A stretch of 64,000 nucleotides of DNA from Candidatus Omnitrophota bacterium (GCA_003485765.1 DNHS01000056.1:3726-67725); one strand, 5' to 3'. Positions 16,461-25,514 are shown, counted from the stretch's first letter. The notes: generated by a model not told the origin, from the letters alone. Made by a program: numbers and translations.

Positions 16461-18420
16461 TATTTTTTAATTCCTTTATTCTATCTCTCAATTTCGCTGC
16501 GCGTTCAAACTGTAAATTCCTAGCCAAAAGCTCCATCTCTCTTTCAAACTCAGCAATTACCATTTCTTTTTCATAATCTTCTTCACTCTGGCCAGTTGCT
16601 TCAATAACAATCTCTTCTGCTTTTTTAAGAGATTCTATGCCGTTTCTAATAGCCTTTTCAATAGAGCGGGGCGTAATATTATTTGCCTTATTAAACTCTG
16701 CCTGTTTCTTCCTTCTCCTGTTTGTTTCCTCGATAGCCTTTCTCATTGAACTTGTTATATTGTCTGCATACATTATAACATGGCCGTCTATATTCCTGGC
16801 TGCCCTTCCTGCCACCTGAATCAAAGATGTCTCTGATCTCAGGAAACCTTCTTTATCTGCATCCAAAATAGCTACCAGAGCTACCTCTGGCAAATCCAGG
16901 CCTTCTCTCAATAGGTTTATCCCTACCAGGCAGTCAAATTTCTGCATCCTTAAATCCCTTAATATCTCCGAGCGCTCAATAGTATCTAACTCTGAATGTA
17001 TATACCTTGCTTTCAGGCCTAACTCTTTCAAATACCCGGCAAGGTCTTCGGACATCCTTTTTGTTAAAGTAGTGACAAACACTCTCTGGTTTTTAGACGC
17101 TCTTTGTTTTATGTTTTCAACAAGGTCCTGTATCTGATTCTCAGTTGGTTTCACAGTTATTTCCGGGTCCAATAACCCTGTAGGCCTTATGACCTGTTCC
17201 GCTATCCGGCCTGAATTTTGCAGCTCGTATTCCGAAGGCGTAGCTGAAACAAATACTGTTTCATGAACAATGCCCATAAATTCTTCAAAGCTTAAAGGCC
17301 TGTTATCCAAAGCTGACGGAAGCCTGAATCCATAATCAACAAGCGTCTGCTTGCGGGCTCTGTCTCCATTGTACATGCCTCTCAGCTGCGGCATTGTGAC
17401 ATGCGATTCATCAATTATTGTCAAAAAATTTTCCGGGAAATAATCCAGAAGGCAGCTTGGCCTTGAGCCAGCAAGCCTTTGGCTCAAATGCCTTGAATAA
17501 TTTTCTATGCCGTTACAAAATCCCATTTCCTGAAGCATCTCAATATCATAACGCGTCCTGGACCCTAACCTCTGTGCCTCCAATAATTTATTCTGCGCCC
17601 TTAATTCCTTAAGCCTTTCTTCAAGCTCTACCTCTATTGACCTGATAGCTGAGTCTATTCTTTCCTGCGTAGTGACAAAATGTTTGGCTGGATATATAGC
17701 TATCTTTTCAATAAAATCCGCGAGCGTGCTGCCGCTAACAGGATCTAATTCTGAAATCTTCTCTATCTCATCTCCAAACAAACTTATCCTGAAAAATGTT
17801 TCTTTATACGCGGGGAATATATCTATAGTATCGCCTCTTACCCTAAAACAGCCTCTCTTGAAATCAACATCGTTTCTGGTGTAATGTATGTTTACAAGGC
17901 GGGATAATAAAGCGCTTCTTTTTATCGCCTCTTTCTTCTTTAAAAATAATAATAAATCTTTATAATCTTCTGGCGAACCCAGGCCGTAAATGCACGACAC
18001 GCTTGCTACTATAATAACATCGCTCCTAGACATAAGAGAACTAGTAGCAGAAAGCCTGAGCCTGTCTATATTATCATTTATAGAAGCGTCTTTTTCTATA
18101 TAGATATCTGCCTGCGGCACATATGCCTCTGGCTGGTAATAATCGTAATAGCTTACAAAATATTCAACTGCATTATACGGAAAGAATTCTTTGAATTCAC
18201 TGTATAACTGCGCAGCGAGAGTTTTATTATGCGATACCACAAGCGTAGGCCTTTGGACATTACTGACCACATTAGCCATAGTAAATGTTTTACCGCTGCC
18301 AGTAACGCCAAAAAGCGTTTGATACTTCAAATTTTTTTGCAGCCCATCAGTAAGCTTATCAATAGCCTGCTGCTGATCCCCGCAAGGCTTAAATGGAGCG
18401 ACTAATTGAAATTTTGGCAT
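16450..18420 (-). CDS. uvrB: Excinuclease ABC subunit B
   Basis: Damage-verification helicase of nucleotide excision repair, working with UvrA and UvrC. The 656 residues show DQQQAIDKLTDGL, Walker A GVTGSGKTF, the beta-hairpin region with YYDYYQPEAYVPQ, helicase motif II IDESHV, GINLLREGLDLPEV and QVAGRAARN. The C-terminal UVR motif (about 615-650, ending AKLRDRIKELK) binds UvrC. Length is typical. It overlaps nadC by 19 bases. Confidence 0.97.
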   Translation of the reverse strand: MPKFQLVAPFKPCGDQQQAIDKLTDGLQKNLKYQTLFGVTGSGKTFTMANVVSNVQRPTLVVSHNKTLAAQLYSEFKEFFPYNAVEYFVSYYDYYQPEAYVPQADIYIEKDASINDNIDRLRLSATSSLMSRSDVIIVASVSCIYGLGSPEDYKDLLLFLKKKEAIKRSALLSRLVNIHYTRNDVDFKRGCFRVRGDTIDIFPAYKETFFRISLFGDEIEKISELDPVSGSTLADFIEKIAIYPAKHFVTTQERIDSAIRSIEVELEERLKELRAQNKLLEAQRLGSRTRYDIEMLQEMGFCNGIENYSRHLSQRLAGSRPSCLLDYFPENFLTIIDESHVTMPQLRGMYNGDRARKQTLVDYGFRLPSALDNRPLSFEEFMGIVHETVFVSATPSEYELQNSGRIAEQVIRPTGLLDPEITVKPTENQIQDLVENIKQRASKNQRVFVTTLTKRMSEDLAGYLKELGLKARYIHSELDTIERSEILRDLRMQKFDCLVGINLLREGLDLPEVALVAILDADKEGFLRSETSLIQVAGRAARNIDGHVIMYADNITSSMRKAIEETNRRRKKQAEFNKANNITPRSIEKAIRNGIESLKKAEEIVIEATGQSEEDYEKEMVIAEFEREMELLARNLQFERAAKLRDRIKELKNNAG

Positions 18421-19271
18421 ATTTCCAACGAAAAATCTATTGAAGGAGCCGAGTGGGTGAGTTTGCCTATTGAAATTCTGTCAACTCCTGTTTTAGCAAT
18501 CTTTCTTACATTCTCCAAGCTGACTCCGCCAGAAGCTTCCAAAATTACCTGTCTAAAACGGCCTTTGTCTTTAGTATCTTTAAGCTTCACGGCTTTCTTA
18601 ATCTCCTCGGCTTTCATATTATCCAACATAATTATATCTGCCTCTGCTTCCAGCGCCTCTTTAAACTCTGCAATATCATCTACCTCAACCTCTATATTTT
18701 TATATCCCCTGCTTTTGAATATAGAAACTGATTTTTTTATAGCATCTTCTCTTAATGCCCCTAAATGATTATCCTTTATCATTACCTCGTCCCATAAACC
18801 AATCCTGAAATTAAACCCTCCTCCAGCAACAACAGCATATTTTTCCATTTCTCTTAACCCAGGGGTTGTCTTTCTGGTATCATATATTCTGGCGCCCGTA
18901 CCCTTTACTTCTTTCACAAATTCAGCAGTAAGCGTTGCTACGCCGGAAAGATGCCCCAGAAAATTCAAAACAGTCCTTTCAGCTGACAAAATATTTTTTG
19001 CAGAGCCTCTTACTGATATGATCCTTTTGTTTTTCTTAACCCTGTCACCATCTTTATACAACGCTGTAAATGCTATCTTTTCATCAACTGCATCAAAAAC
19101 CCATTTTACGACATCCGCGCCAGCTAAAATACATTCCTCTTTTACTATAATATGCGCTAATAGACTGACGGGTTTTTCAAAAATAACAGAACTTGTAATA
19201 TCGCCAGAGCCGATATCTTCTTTTAAAGCGCTTATAATTATTGGAAATACCTTTTCTTTTGTAAGTTTCAT
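18402..19271 (-). CDS. nadC: Nicotinate-nucleotide pyrophosphorylase (quinolinate phosphoribosyltransferase)
   Basis: Converts quinolinate and PRPP to nicotinate mononucleotide in de novo NAD synthesis. The 289 residues include EDIGSGDITS near the N-terminus, NFLGHLSGVATLT, RKTTPGLREMEKYAV, VMIKDNHLG and EASGGVSLENVRKIAKTGVD, all typical of NadC. Length is normal. nadA and nadB are not in the window. Its 3' end overlaps uvrB. Upstream lies a 328-bp non-coding stretch with structured element A/B. Confidence 0.96.
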   Translation of the reverse strand: MKLTKEKVFPIIISALKEDIGSGDITSSVIFEKPVSLLAHIIVKEECILAGADVVKWVFDAVDEKIAFTALYKDGDRVKKNKRIISVRGSAKNILSAERTVLNFLGHLSGVATLTAEFVKEVKGTGARIYDTRKTTPGLREMEKYAVVAGGGFNFRIGLWDEVMIKDNHLGALREDAIKKSVSIFKSRGYKNIEVEVDDIAEFKEALEAEADIIMLDNMKAEEIKKAVKLKDTKDKGRFRQVILEASGGVSLENVRKIAKTGVDRISIGKLTHSAPSIDFSLEICQNFN

Positions 19272-19287
19272 CTTATTTAACTATTAA
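19259..19287 (+). promoter_or_regulatory. Possible promoter for structured element A, copy 1
   Basis: On the plus strand TTGTAA (19259-19264) and TATTAA (19282-19287) are 17 bases apart. A start near 19294 would fall at the beginning of the outer stem of element A. The match is moderate and overlaps the start of nadC on the other strand, so this is suggestive only. It would transcribe the element against the flanking genes. Confidence 0.3.
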
Positions 19288-19288
19288 C

Positions 19289-19592
19289 TCTGCCCGTGCC
19301 AGCAGTTTGCGAGGACGCAAAATTTTCCCAGCGTGAAAATTTTGCTCCGTTTTGACCCTCGCTCGTCTGTTGAGCCAGGTGGGGTCTGAGGCACATTAGA
19401 ATCGTTTCGGCAAAAGTCCGCAAGGATTTATGGTGAGTTCTGTTCAGTTGACAATACGATAGTCGACAGAAGAACGAACCATAAACCGTAGCGGACGGCG
19501 AAACGATTCAGTGCCGAATGGCCCCACCTGGCTCAACAGACACCGTGCCCGCTCGTGTCAAAGAGGCCTCTCAAACTGCTGGCACAGGCAGA
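19289..19592 (+). ncRNA. Structured element A, copy 1, with element B nested in its variable arm
   Basis: Fills most of the 328-bp gap between valS and nadC. Its ends pair over 20 bp with one mismatch: TCTGCC-C-GTGCCAGCAGTTTG (19289-19309) with CAAACTGCTGGCAC-A-GGCAGA (19572-19592). Inside come GAGG/CCTC, the hairpin GCAAAATTTTC/GAAAATTTTGC (19318-19344) and TTTGAC/GTCAAA. These are shared with copy 2 at 25145-25297, including single-stranded segments. Where copy 2 has a 25-base hairpin, this copy holds the whole of element B. Strand is tentatively plus because a G-U pair in B is only possible on that strand. Function unknown. Confidence 0.7.
19365..19541 (+). ncRNA. Structured element B, copy 1 (nested in A)
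   Basis: A 177-base rod-like fold. Outer stem GTCTGTTGAGCCAGGTGGGG pairs perfectly with its complement at 19522-19541. Then come GGCAC/GTGCC, GAATCGTTTCG/CGAAACGATTC, GTCCGC/GCGGAC, TTTATGGT/ACCATAAA and GTTC/GAAC, ending in a hairpin GAC-AATACGATA-GTC. Loops AAGGA and CCGTA and the terminal AATACGATA are identical in copy 2, while stems differ by paired changes (GTCCGC/GCGGAC versus GTGCGC/GCGCAC). No protein is encoded. I do not recognise a known RNA family. Confidence 0.7.
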
Positions 19593-19599
19593 AAGCCAA

Positions 19600-22233
19600 C
19601 TACAGATCTTCAATAGTCTTTCCCAACCTATCTATTTGTTCTCTGAGCTTCTCAGCCTTTTCCTGCTCAGCCCTGACTACGCTTTCAGGCGCGTGATCCA
19701 TGAAATTTTTATCCTTCAATTTCTTTTCTGTAAACACAATCTGTTGCTTTAATAAATCCTGCTTCTTTACCAGCCTGGCCTTTTCTGCCTCCACGTCTAT
19801 TACCCCCTCCAGAGGAATAAATATATTAAACTCTTCTGTAACAGCGCTGAGAGAGCTCTTCGGCCTTATAAAATTTTCATCTATTGTCAATTTCTCAAGA
19901 TGAGCCAGATTTTTGATATATTCCGCGTTATTGGATACTACAGAACCAGCTCCTTGTTTCAATGGCGCAAGCCCTACTGTCAATTTTTTAGAATAAGCTA
20001 TATTCATATCAGAACGAATATTCCTTATATTGACTATAATATTTTTTACTATCTCTATATCGGACTCTATTTTTTTATTTATATAATGCTTATCTGCTTC
20101 GGGCCACGCTGCAATCATTATGCTGTCTCTTTCTCTTATGCTCTGCCATATGGCCTCTGTCACAAACGGCATAAAAGGATGTAATAATTTCAGCGAATTT
20201 TCTAACACATGTATTAAGATTTCTCCTGTTCTCTGCTCTTTGCTCTCCGCGCTTTGCCCTATAATTTGCGGCTTTACCATCTCCACATACCAATCGCAAA
20301 AATCATGCCAAAAGAAATCATATAACAAGCTCTCCGCTTCATTAAATCTATAATTTTTCAATGCCCTAGTCACAGCCTCTATGGTTCTATTTAATCTGCT
20401 CAATATCCACCTGTCAGCTATAGACAGCTTTTCTTCTGCTCTATGCTCTACGCGCTCTGCCCTCTGCTCGATATTCATCAACACAAACCTTGACGCATTC
20501 CATATCTTATTCGCAAAATTCCTGCCTATCTCAAATTTTTCTTTTGATAAGAATACGTCCTGGCCAGCAGAGGTTATGGATATAATGCTAAACCTTAAAG
20601 CATCTGCGCCAAATCCATCTATTATCTCCAATGGGTCTATTATATTCCCCAGAGATTTTGACATCTTCTTGCCTGTTGCGTCCCTGACAGTCCCGTGTAT
20701 ATAAACATCGCTGAACGGAATCTCTTTTATGAATTCCTTGCCTGACATAATCATCCTTGCGACCCAGAAAAATAATATCTCAGGCGCGGTTACCAGAACA
20801 GAGGTTGGGTAAAAATACTCCATGTCTTTTGTTTTTTCAGGCCACCCGAGAGTTGAAAATGGCCACAGCCACGACGAGAACCATGTATCCAACACATCCT
20901 CATCCTGTTTCAATTCTACGCTTCCGCACTTTTGGCATTTTTCAGGCGTAACTTTTGAAACAATAACAGCGTTACATTTCTGACAATAGTAAACAGGCAG
21001 GCGATGTCCCCACCATATCTGCCTTGAGATGCACCAGTCCTTTATATTCTCCATCCAATTCAGATAAACCTTTGTCCATCTCTTTGGGTGGAATTTAATT
21101 TTTCCGCTTCTGACCGCTTCTATTGCAGGTTCTGCCAATGGCTTCATTCTCACAAACCACTGCAAAGATAGATACGGCTCTATTACAGTATGGCACCTGT
21201 AACAATGCCCTACTGCGTGGTCATGTTTTTCTGTTTTTATCAATAATTTCTTTTCTTCAAGTTCAGCTACTATTAACTTTCGAGCCTCAAATCTATCCAG
21301 GCCATTGAATCTGCCTGCATTTTCATTCATCCTTCCGTCAGGCCCCATGACAGTTATTGGTTCTAAATTATGCCGTTTTGCCATTTCAAAATCATTAGGG
21401 TCATGAGCAGGCGTAACTTTTACAGCGCCTGTGCCGAATTTTTTATCCACAAAATCATCCGCAATAATGTTTATCTCTTTCCCAACAATAGGCAATATTA
21501 ATTTCTTGCCCATTAATTTCTTGTATCTCCTATCCTTGGGATTTACCGCCACTGCAACATCTCCAAGCATAGTCTCCGGCCTAGTGGTCGCCACCACCAC
21601 TCCTTTACCCTCTTTAAACGAATACAGTATATAGTAAAGCTTCCCCTCCACATCCTGATGAGGCGCTTCTTCGTCAGAAAGAGCTGTCTGGCACCTGGGG
21701 CACCAGTTGATTATATAATTGCCCCTATAGATCAAGCCTTTATTATAGAGTTGGACAAATGCTTCCAAAACTGCTTCTGAAAGGCCTTTATCCATGGTAA
21801 AACGCGTTCTCTCCCAGTCGCATGAAGCGCCCAGTCTTTTAAGCTGCATGATAATAGTATTCCCGTATTTCTCCCTCCACTTCCATACCTCTTCTACAAA
21901 CTTTTCCCTTCCAAGCCCCTGCCTAGTGATGCCTTTTTCCCGCAGATTTCTTTCCACAACATTTTGCGTAGCTATTCCAGCATGGTCCGTGCCAGGCACC
22001 CATAAACTCGCAGATCCTTGCATCCTTTTCCATCTTATAAGAATATCCTGTAATGTATTGTTCAGCGCGTGCCCCATATGGAGAATTCCTGTAACATTGG
22101 GCGGAGGAATTGTTATGGTAAAAGGTTTCTTGGAAGGATCAGGCTCTGCATGAAAAAGCCTGCTATTTTCCCATTTAGAATAAATAGACTCTTCGTGATC
22201 TTTTGGATTATATCTTGGAGGTATGTCTTTCAT
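19600..22233 (-). CDS. valS: Valyl-tRNA synthetase with two repeat-like insertions
   Basis: Charges tRNA-Val, class Ia. The 877 residues have the HIGH motif as HMGHALNNT near residue 52, the editing domain with TTRPETMLGDVAV, zinc-type cysteines (CQKCNAVIV...CQKCGSVEL), KKMSKSLGN, and a C-terminal coiled coil ending in EQIDRLGKTIEDL. Two stretches look foreign: EQRAERVEHRAEEK at about 589-601 and GQSAESKEQRTGE at about 658-671. Both are encoded by AGAGCAGAG-type low-complexity DNA, in frame, at loops of the anticodon domain. The frame is otherwise complete. It follows cimA by nine bases. Confidence 0.97.
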   Translation of the reverse strand: MKDIPPRYNPKDHEESIYSKWENSRLFHAEPDPSKKPFTITIPPPNVTGILHMGHALNNTLQDILIRWKRMQGSASLWVPGTDHAGIATQNVVERNLREKGITRQGLGREKFVEEVWKWREKYGNTIIMQLKRLGASCDWERTRFTMDKGLSEAVLEAFVQLYNKGLIYRGNYIINWCPRCQTALSDEEAPHQDVEGKLYYILYSFKEGKGVVVATTRPETMLGDVAVAVNPKDRRYKKLMGKKLILPIVGKEINIIADDFVDKKFGTGAVKVTPAHDPNDFEMAKRHNLEPITVMGPDGRMNENAGRFNGLDRFEARKLIVAELEEKKLLIKTEKHDHAVGHCYRCHTVIEPYLSLQWFVRMKPLAEPAIEAVRSGKIKFHPKRWTKVYLNWMENIKDWCISRQIWWGHRLPVYYCQKCNAVIVSKVTPEKCQKCGSVELKQDEDVLDTWFSSWLWPFSTLGWPEKTKDMEYFYPTSVLVTAPEILFFWVARMIMSGKEFIKEIPFSDVYIHGTVRDATGKKMSKSLGNIIDPLEIIDGFGADALRFSIISITSAGQDVFLSKEKFEIGRNFANKIWNASRFVLMNIEQRAERVEHRAEEKLSIADRWILSRLNRTIEAVTRALKNYRFNEAESLLYDFFWHDFCDWYVEMVKPQIIGQSAESKEQRTGEILIHVLENSLKLLHPFMPFVTEAIWQSIRERDSIMIAAWPEADKHYINKKIESDIEIVKNIIVNIRNIRSDMNIAYSKKLTVGLAPLKQGAGSVVSNNAEYIKNLAHLEKLTIDENFIRPKSSLSAVTEEFNIFIPLEGVIDVEAEKARLVKKQDLLKQQIVFTEKKLKDKNFMDHAPESVVRAEQEKAEKLREQIDRLGKTIEDL

Positions 22234-22242
22234 GGCTGGGGC

Positions 22243-23814
22243 TTATCTGGCCTTGTCTTTTAATAGCTTGTATTCCACGCTATCCACAAGAGCCTGCCAG
22301 CTTGCTTCTATGATGTTTTCAGAAACTCCGACAGTGCCCCATGAGCTATTTTCGTCCTCTGACTGGATAAGGACCCTTACTTTAGCAGCAGTGCCTGCTT
22401 TTTCATCCAGCACCCTTACCTTGAAATCAGACAGATGCATCTTTGAAAGTGTGGGGTAAAATTTTGTCAAAGCTTTGCGCAATGCATTATCCAAAGCGTT
22501 TACAGGCCCATCTCCTATTGCCGCAGTATGCTCTTCTTTTTTATTCACATTCAGCTTAATAATAGCCTCTGAAATCAGCATATCGTCTTCTCTTTTCTCA
22601 ATACTAACCCTGAATCCTTCCAACGTAAAAAACGGTTTATATCTTTTCAATTCCTTTTTCACCAATAGTTCAAAAGACCCATCAGCAGCTTCAAAATGAT
22701 ACCCCTGATTTTCCATAGATTGGATCAACCTCAATATCCTTTTTGTCTTGGGATCATCCTTTGTAAGGTCAAATTCCATCTCTTTTGCTTTTAGAATAAT
22801 GCTGGTCTTGCCTGACAATTCAGAAACAAGGATCCTCCTATGATTTCCCACCTTTTCAGGTATTACATGTTCGTAAGACGCAGGGTTCTTCATAACTGCG
22901 TTAATATGAACTCCGCCTTTATGCGCAAAAGCGCTCCTTCCAACAAAAGGCTGGTTATCCTGAGGCCTCATATTTGAAATCTCGTTTATATACCTAGATA
23001 CCTCTGTCAGCTCTTTCAGCTTAGATTCAGAACAACATTTATACCCCATCTTCAATTGAAGATTCGGGATAATGCCGCACAAATCTCCATTACCGCATCT
23101 TTCGCCATATCCATTTATCGTGCCCTGCGCAATACTTGCGCCTGCCTCAACCGCAGCTAAAGTATTCGCAACAGCCAGGCCGCCATCATTATGAGTGTGA
23201 ATCCCCAGTATAACATTAGAACACTCGCTGGAAATCGCCCTGACAATAGTCCCTAATTCATGAGTAAGCATGCCGCCGTTTGTATCGCATAAAACAACCG
23301 CATCGCATCCCGCGTTTACAGCTGAATGCAGGGTCTCCAAGGCATAATTTTTATTCCGCATATATCCGTCAAAAAAATGTTCTGCATCATAAAATACATA
23401 AAGATTCATGGATTTAAGAAATTCTACGGTGTCTTTGATCATCCTCAAATTTTCCTGTAGAGACACCTTGAGAATATCTGTCACATGCATATCCCATGTC
23501 TTGCCAAAAATAGCAGCTAGCCTTACGCCTGATTTTATAAGAGCCTTTAGGTTTTCATCTTCTGTTGGATTGATCTTTGGGCGCCTTGTGCTGCCGAACG
23601 CAACAAGCTCAGAATTCTTGAATTTAATTTTTCTGGCCTGCTTGAAAAATTCCATATCCTTTGGATTTGAGCCCGGCCATCCGCCTTCTATATAATGAAC
23701 TCCAAACTTGTCTAATTTCTTTGCAATCTTAACCTTATCCATCACAGAAAAAGAAATACCCTCTCCTTGTGAACCATCTCTCAATGTAGTATCGTAAATC
23801 TTGATTTCCTTCAT
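22243..23814 (-). CDS. cimA: (R)-citramalate synthase, CimA type
   Basis: Condenses pyruvate and acetyl-CoA to citramalate, giving a threonine-independent route to 2-oxobutyrate and isoleucine. The 523 residues begin with a DRE-TIM domain (YDTTLRDGSQGEGISFS), contain metal-ligand GIHTHNDGGLAVANTLAAVEAGA and NGYGERCGNGDL, and end with a LeuA-type regulatory domain (about 390-510). IEGGWPGSNPKD and the AFAHKGGVH segment fit CimA rather than 2-isopropylmalate synthase. No leu or ilv gene is adjacent. It starts three bases after lysC. Confidence 0.9.
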   Translation of the reverse strand: MKEIKIYDTTLRDGSQGEGISFSVMDKVKIAKKLDKFGVHYIEGGWPGSNPKDMEFFKQARKIKFKNSELVAFGSTRRPKINPTEDENLKALIKSGVRLAAIFGKTWDMHVTDILKVSLQENLRMIKDTVEFLKSMNLYVFYDAEHFFDGYMRNKNYALETLHSAVNAGCDAVVLCDTNGGMLTHELGTIVRAISSECSNVILGIHTHNDGGLAVANTLAAVEAGASIAQGTINGYGERCGNGDLCGIIPNLQLKMGYKCCSESKLKELTEVSRYINEISNMRPQDNQPFVGRSAFAHKGGVHINAVMKNPASYEHVIPEKVGNHRRILVSELSGKTSIILKAKEMEFDLTKDDPKTKRILRLIQSMENQGYHFEAADGSFELLVKKELKRYKPFFTLEGFRVSIEKREDDMLISEAIIKLNVNKKEEHTAAIGDGPVNALDNALRKALTKFYPTLSKMHLSDFKVRVLDEKAGTAAKVRVLIQSEDENSSWGTVGVSENIIEASWQALVDSVEYKLLKDKAR

Positions 23815-23817
23815 ATT

Positions 23818-25038
23818 TTACCTCTTTAATCCAAATGCTTTATGCAGCGCCCGCACTGCATCGTCTGCGTATTTCTTATTTATCACGCACGATATCTTGA
23901 TTTCAGAAGTTGATATCATGTCTATATTGATCTTTTTTGAAGCCAGGGCGCCAAACATCTTTGCCGCAACTCCTGAATGGGTCTTCATACCTACGCCAAC
24001 TATTGAAACCTTCGCAATCTCATTATTATAAACCACACCCTTTGCTTTCACAGCCTTCACTATTCTAGCCACCACATCTTTTGTCTTATTGAGCTCAGCC
24101 GTAGGCACTGTAAATGACAAATCTGTATAACCACGCCTACTTATGTTCTGAATTATCATGTCGACATTTATATCGTGTTTAGCTAGGCTTGCGAATATTT
24201 TCGCTGCTATACCCGGCCTGTCAGGCACATCACAGATAGTTACTTTTGCCTCGCCTTTATTCGCAGTTACACCGCTAACAAGAACCTCTTCCATTGACTT
24301 AACCTCCTTTGAAATAATTGTTCCTTCTTTATCTGTAAAGCTTGATCTTATATGCAAAGGAACTGAATATTTTTTTGCAACCTCTATAGACCTTGCCTGC
24401 ATTACCTGCGCGCCCAGAGAAGCCAGTTCTAGCATTTCTTCATAGCTGATCACGGAAAGTTTTCTGGCGTCTTTTACAACCCTAGGGTCAGCAGTATAAA
24501 CACCTTCCACGTCAGTATATATCTCGCACATATCAGCATCCAGGGTCTTTGCGATAGCAACAGCTGTAAGGTCTGACCCGCCCCTGCCAAGCGTTGTAAT
24601 CTCTTGTTCGGCATTCATGCCCTGAAAACCAGCTACTATAACAACCTTCCCTTTTTTAACCTGTTCCCTGATCCTGTCTGCGCTTATTTTAAGAATCTTG
24701 GCCTTTGTGTGAGAACAGTCTGTAACAATGCCTACTTGCGGGCCTGTAAAAGATATAGCATCAATACCTATCTTATGAAGAGCCATTGCCAGAAGCGCCA
24801 CAGATACCTGCTCGCCTGTAGATATAAGCATATCCAGCTCTCTATCGCTTGGCCTATCCGTAATCTGGCCTGCCAGTTCCAAAAGCTCGTCAGTAGTATC
24901 TCCTAAAGCAGAAACCACCACTACTATCTTATGGCCTTGTTTCTTATAACGCGCAATGCGGTTTGCTACATTCTTTATCCTGCCTGTATCCGCTACAGAG
25001 CTACCGCCGTATTTTTGAACAATCAAAGACTTTCCCAT
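23818..25038 (-). CDS. lysC: Aspartate kinase
   Basis: First step of the lysine, threonine and methionine pathway. The kinase domain starts MGKSLIVQKYGGSSVADT and contains GFQGMN, TTLGRGGSDLTAVAIA and YTDVEGVYTADPR. Two C-terminal ACT domains (about 245-400; GVTANKGEAKVTICDVPDRP and KVSIVGVGMKTHSGVA) give feedback control. I start at 25038 because this begins the family sequence; the frame extends to 25113 but into the repeat-rich non-coding region. No lysine riboswitch is seen. Confidence 0.95.
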   Translation of the reverse strand: MGKSLIVQKYGGSSVADTGRIKNVANRIARYKKQGHKIVVVVSALGDTTDELLELAGQITDRPSDRELDMLISTGEQVSVALLAMALHKIGIDAISFTGPQVGIVTDCSHTKAKILKISADRIREQVKKGKVVIVAGFQGMNAEQEITTLGRGGSDLTAVAIAKTLDADMCEIYTDVEGVYTADPRVVKDARKLSVISYEEMLELASLGAQVMQARSIEVAKKYSVPLHIRSSFTDKEGTIISKEVKSMEEVLVSGVTANKGEAKVTICDVPDRPGIAAKIFASLAKHDINVDMIIQNISRRGYTDLSFTVPTAELNKTKDVVARIVKAVKAKGVVYNNEIAKVSIVGVGMKTHSGVAAKMFGALASKKINIDMISTSEIKISCVINKKYADDAVRALHKAFGLKR

Positions 25039-25093
25039 ATCGATAAATATTACCACAAATGCTAAAAATAATCTATTAAAATATTTCCGTTCA

Positions 25094-25132
25094 CTGAGCC
25101 AAGATAGGGTCATTCAACATTGAATCGTTTCA
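25094..25132 (+). repeat. Degenerate 5' fragment of element B
   Basis: CTGAGCCAAGATAGGGTC, then after a short divergent stretch CATTGAATCGTTTCAG. This lines up with the first 45 bases of element B (CTGAGCCAGG..GGGG.C and GAATCGTTTCGG in copy 1). The complementary 3' half is missing, so this looks like a decayed or interrupted copy upstream of element A copy 2. Confidence 0.55.
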
Positions 25133-25144
25133 GTAATTCGCTAA

Positions 25145-25297
25145 TGCTGCTAAGGCTACTGGGTTTCGAGGACGCAAAATTTTCCCAGCGTGAAAATTTT
25201 GCTCCGTTTTGACCCTCGCTCGTCCCAACGCTATTCGCGTCGGGACACCAGCCCGCTCGGGTCAAAGAGGCCTCTCAACCCAGTAGCCTTAGCAGCA
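25145..25297 (+). ncRNA. Structured element A, copy 2 (short-arm form)
   Basis: Its ends, TGCTGCTAAGGCTACTGGGTT (25145-25165) and the exact reverse complement (25277-25297), form a perfect 21-bp stem whose sequence differs from copy 1 while the pairing is kept. Inside, GAGGACGCAAAATTTTCCCA and GTGAAAATTTTGCTCCGTTT are identical to copy 1, as are GACCCTCGCTCGTC and TCAAAGAGGCCTCTCAA. The arm between CTCGTC and CACC is a short hairpin (GTCCCAACGC-TATTC-GCGTCGGGAC) instead of element B. Lies in the 492-bp gap between apgM and lysC. Confidence 0.7.
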
Positions 25298-25325
25298 AAA
25301 ATACTATCACAATATTTTAGTCATT

Positions 25326-25514
25326 TGCTGAGCCAGGCTGGGGCCTGAGGCACATTTGAAAGGTTTTGGCACCATGTTTATTTTACTTTTAGTGCGCAAG
25401 GATTTACAGCGAGTTTCGATCAAGTGACAATACGATAGTCGACAAAGAAACGAGCTGTAAACCGTAGCGCACCCAAAAGCATTTCTGTGCCGCAGACCCC
25501 AGACTGGCTCAGCA
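25326..25514 (+). ncRNA. Structured element B, copy 2 (free-standing)
   Basis: Begins 28 bases after element A. Outer stem TGCTGAGCCAG-GC-TGGGG pairs with CCCCA-GA-CTGGCTCAGCA; then GGCACA/TGTGCC, GTGCGC/GCGCAC, TTTACAGC/GCTGTAAA and GTTTC/GAAAC, ending in GAC-AATACGATA-GTC. Compared with copy 1, at least four stems show paired substitutions, while AAGGA, CCGTA and AATACGATA are unchanged. A 20-base AT-rich insertion (about 25371-25390) lengthens one side. No coding potential; the reading frame across it is not protein-like. Confidence 0.7.

Noticed and set aside
19381..19395. Kink-turn at the CTGAGGCAC internal loop of element B
   Set aside because: The three-base bulge and GA fit on one strand, but the opposite strand does not give the required GA in both copies.
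25039..25113. N-terminal extension of LysC to 25113
   Set aside because: The extra residues come from the repeat-rich non-coding region; the kinase N-terminus starts at 25038.
19289..25514. Group II intron, HEARO or another known large RNA for elements A/B
   Set aside because: No domain V-like hairpin, no associated reverse transcriptase or nuclease, and sizes and motifs do not match families I know.
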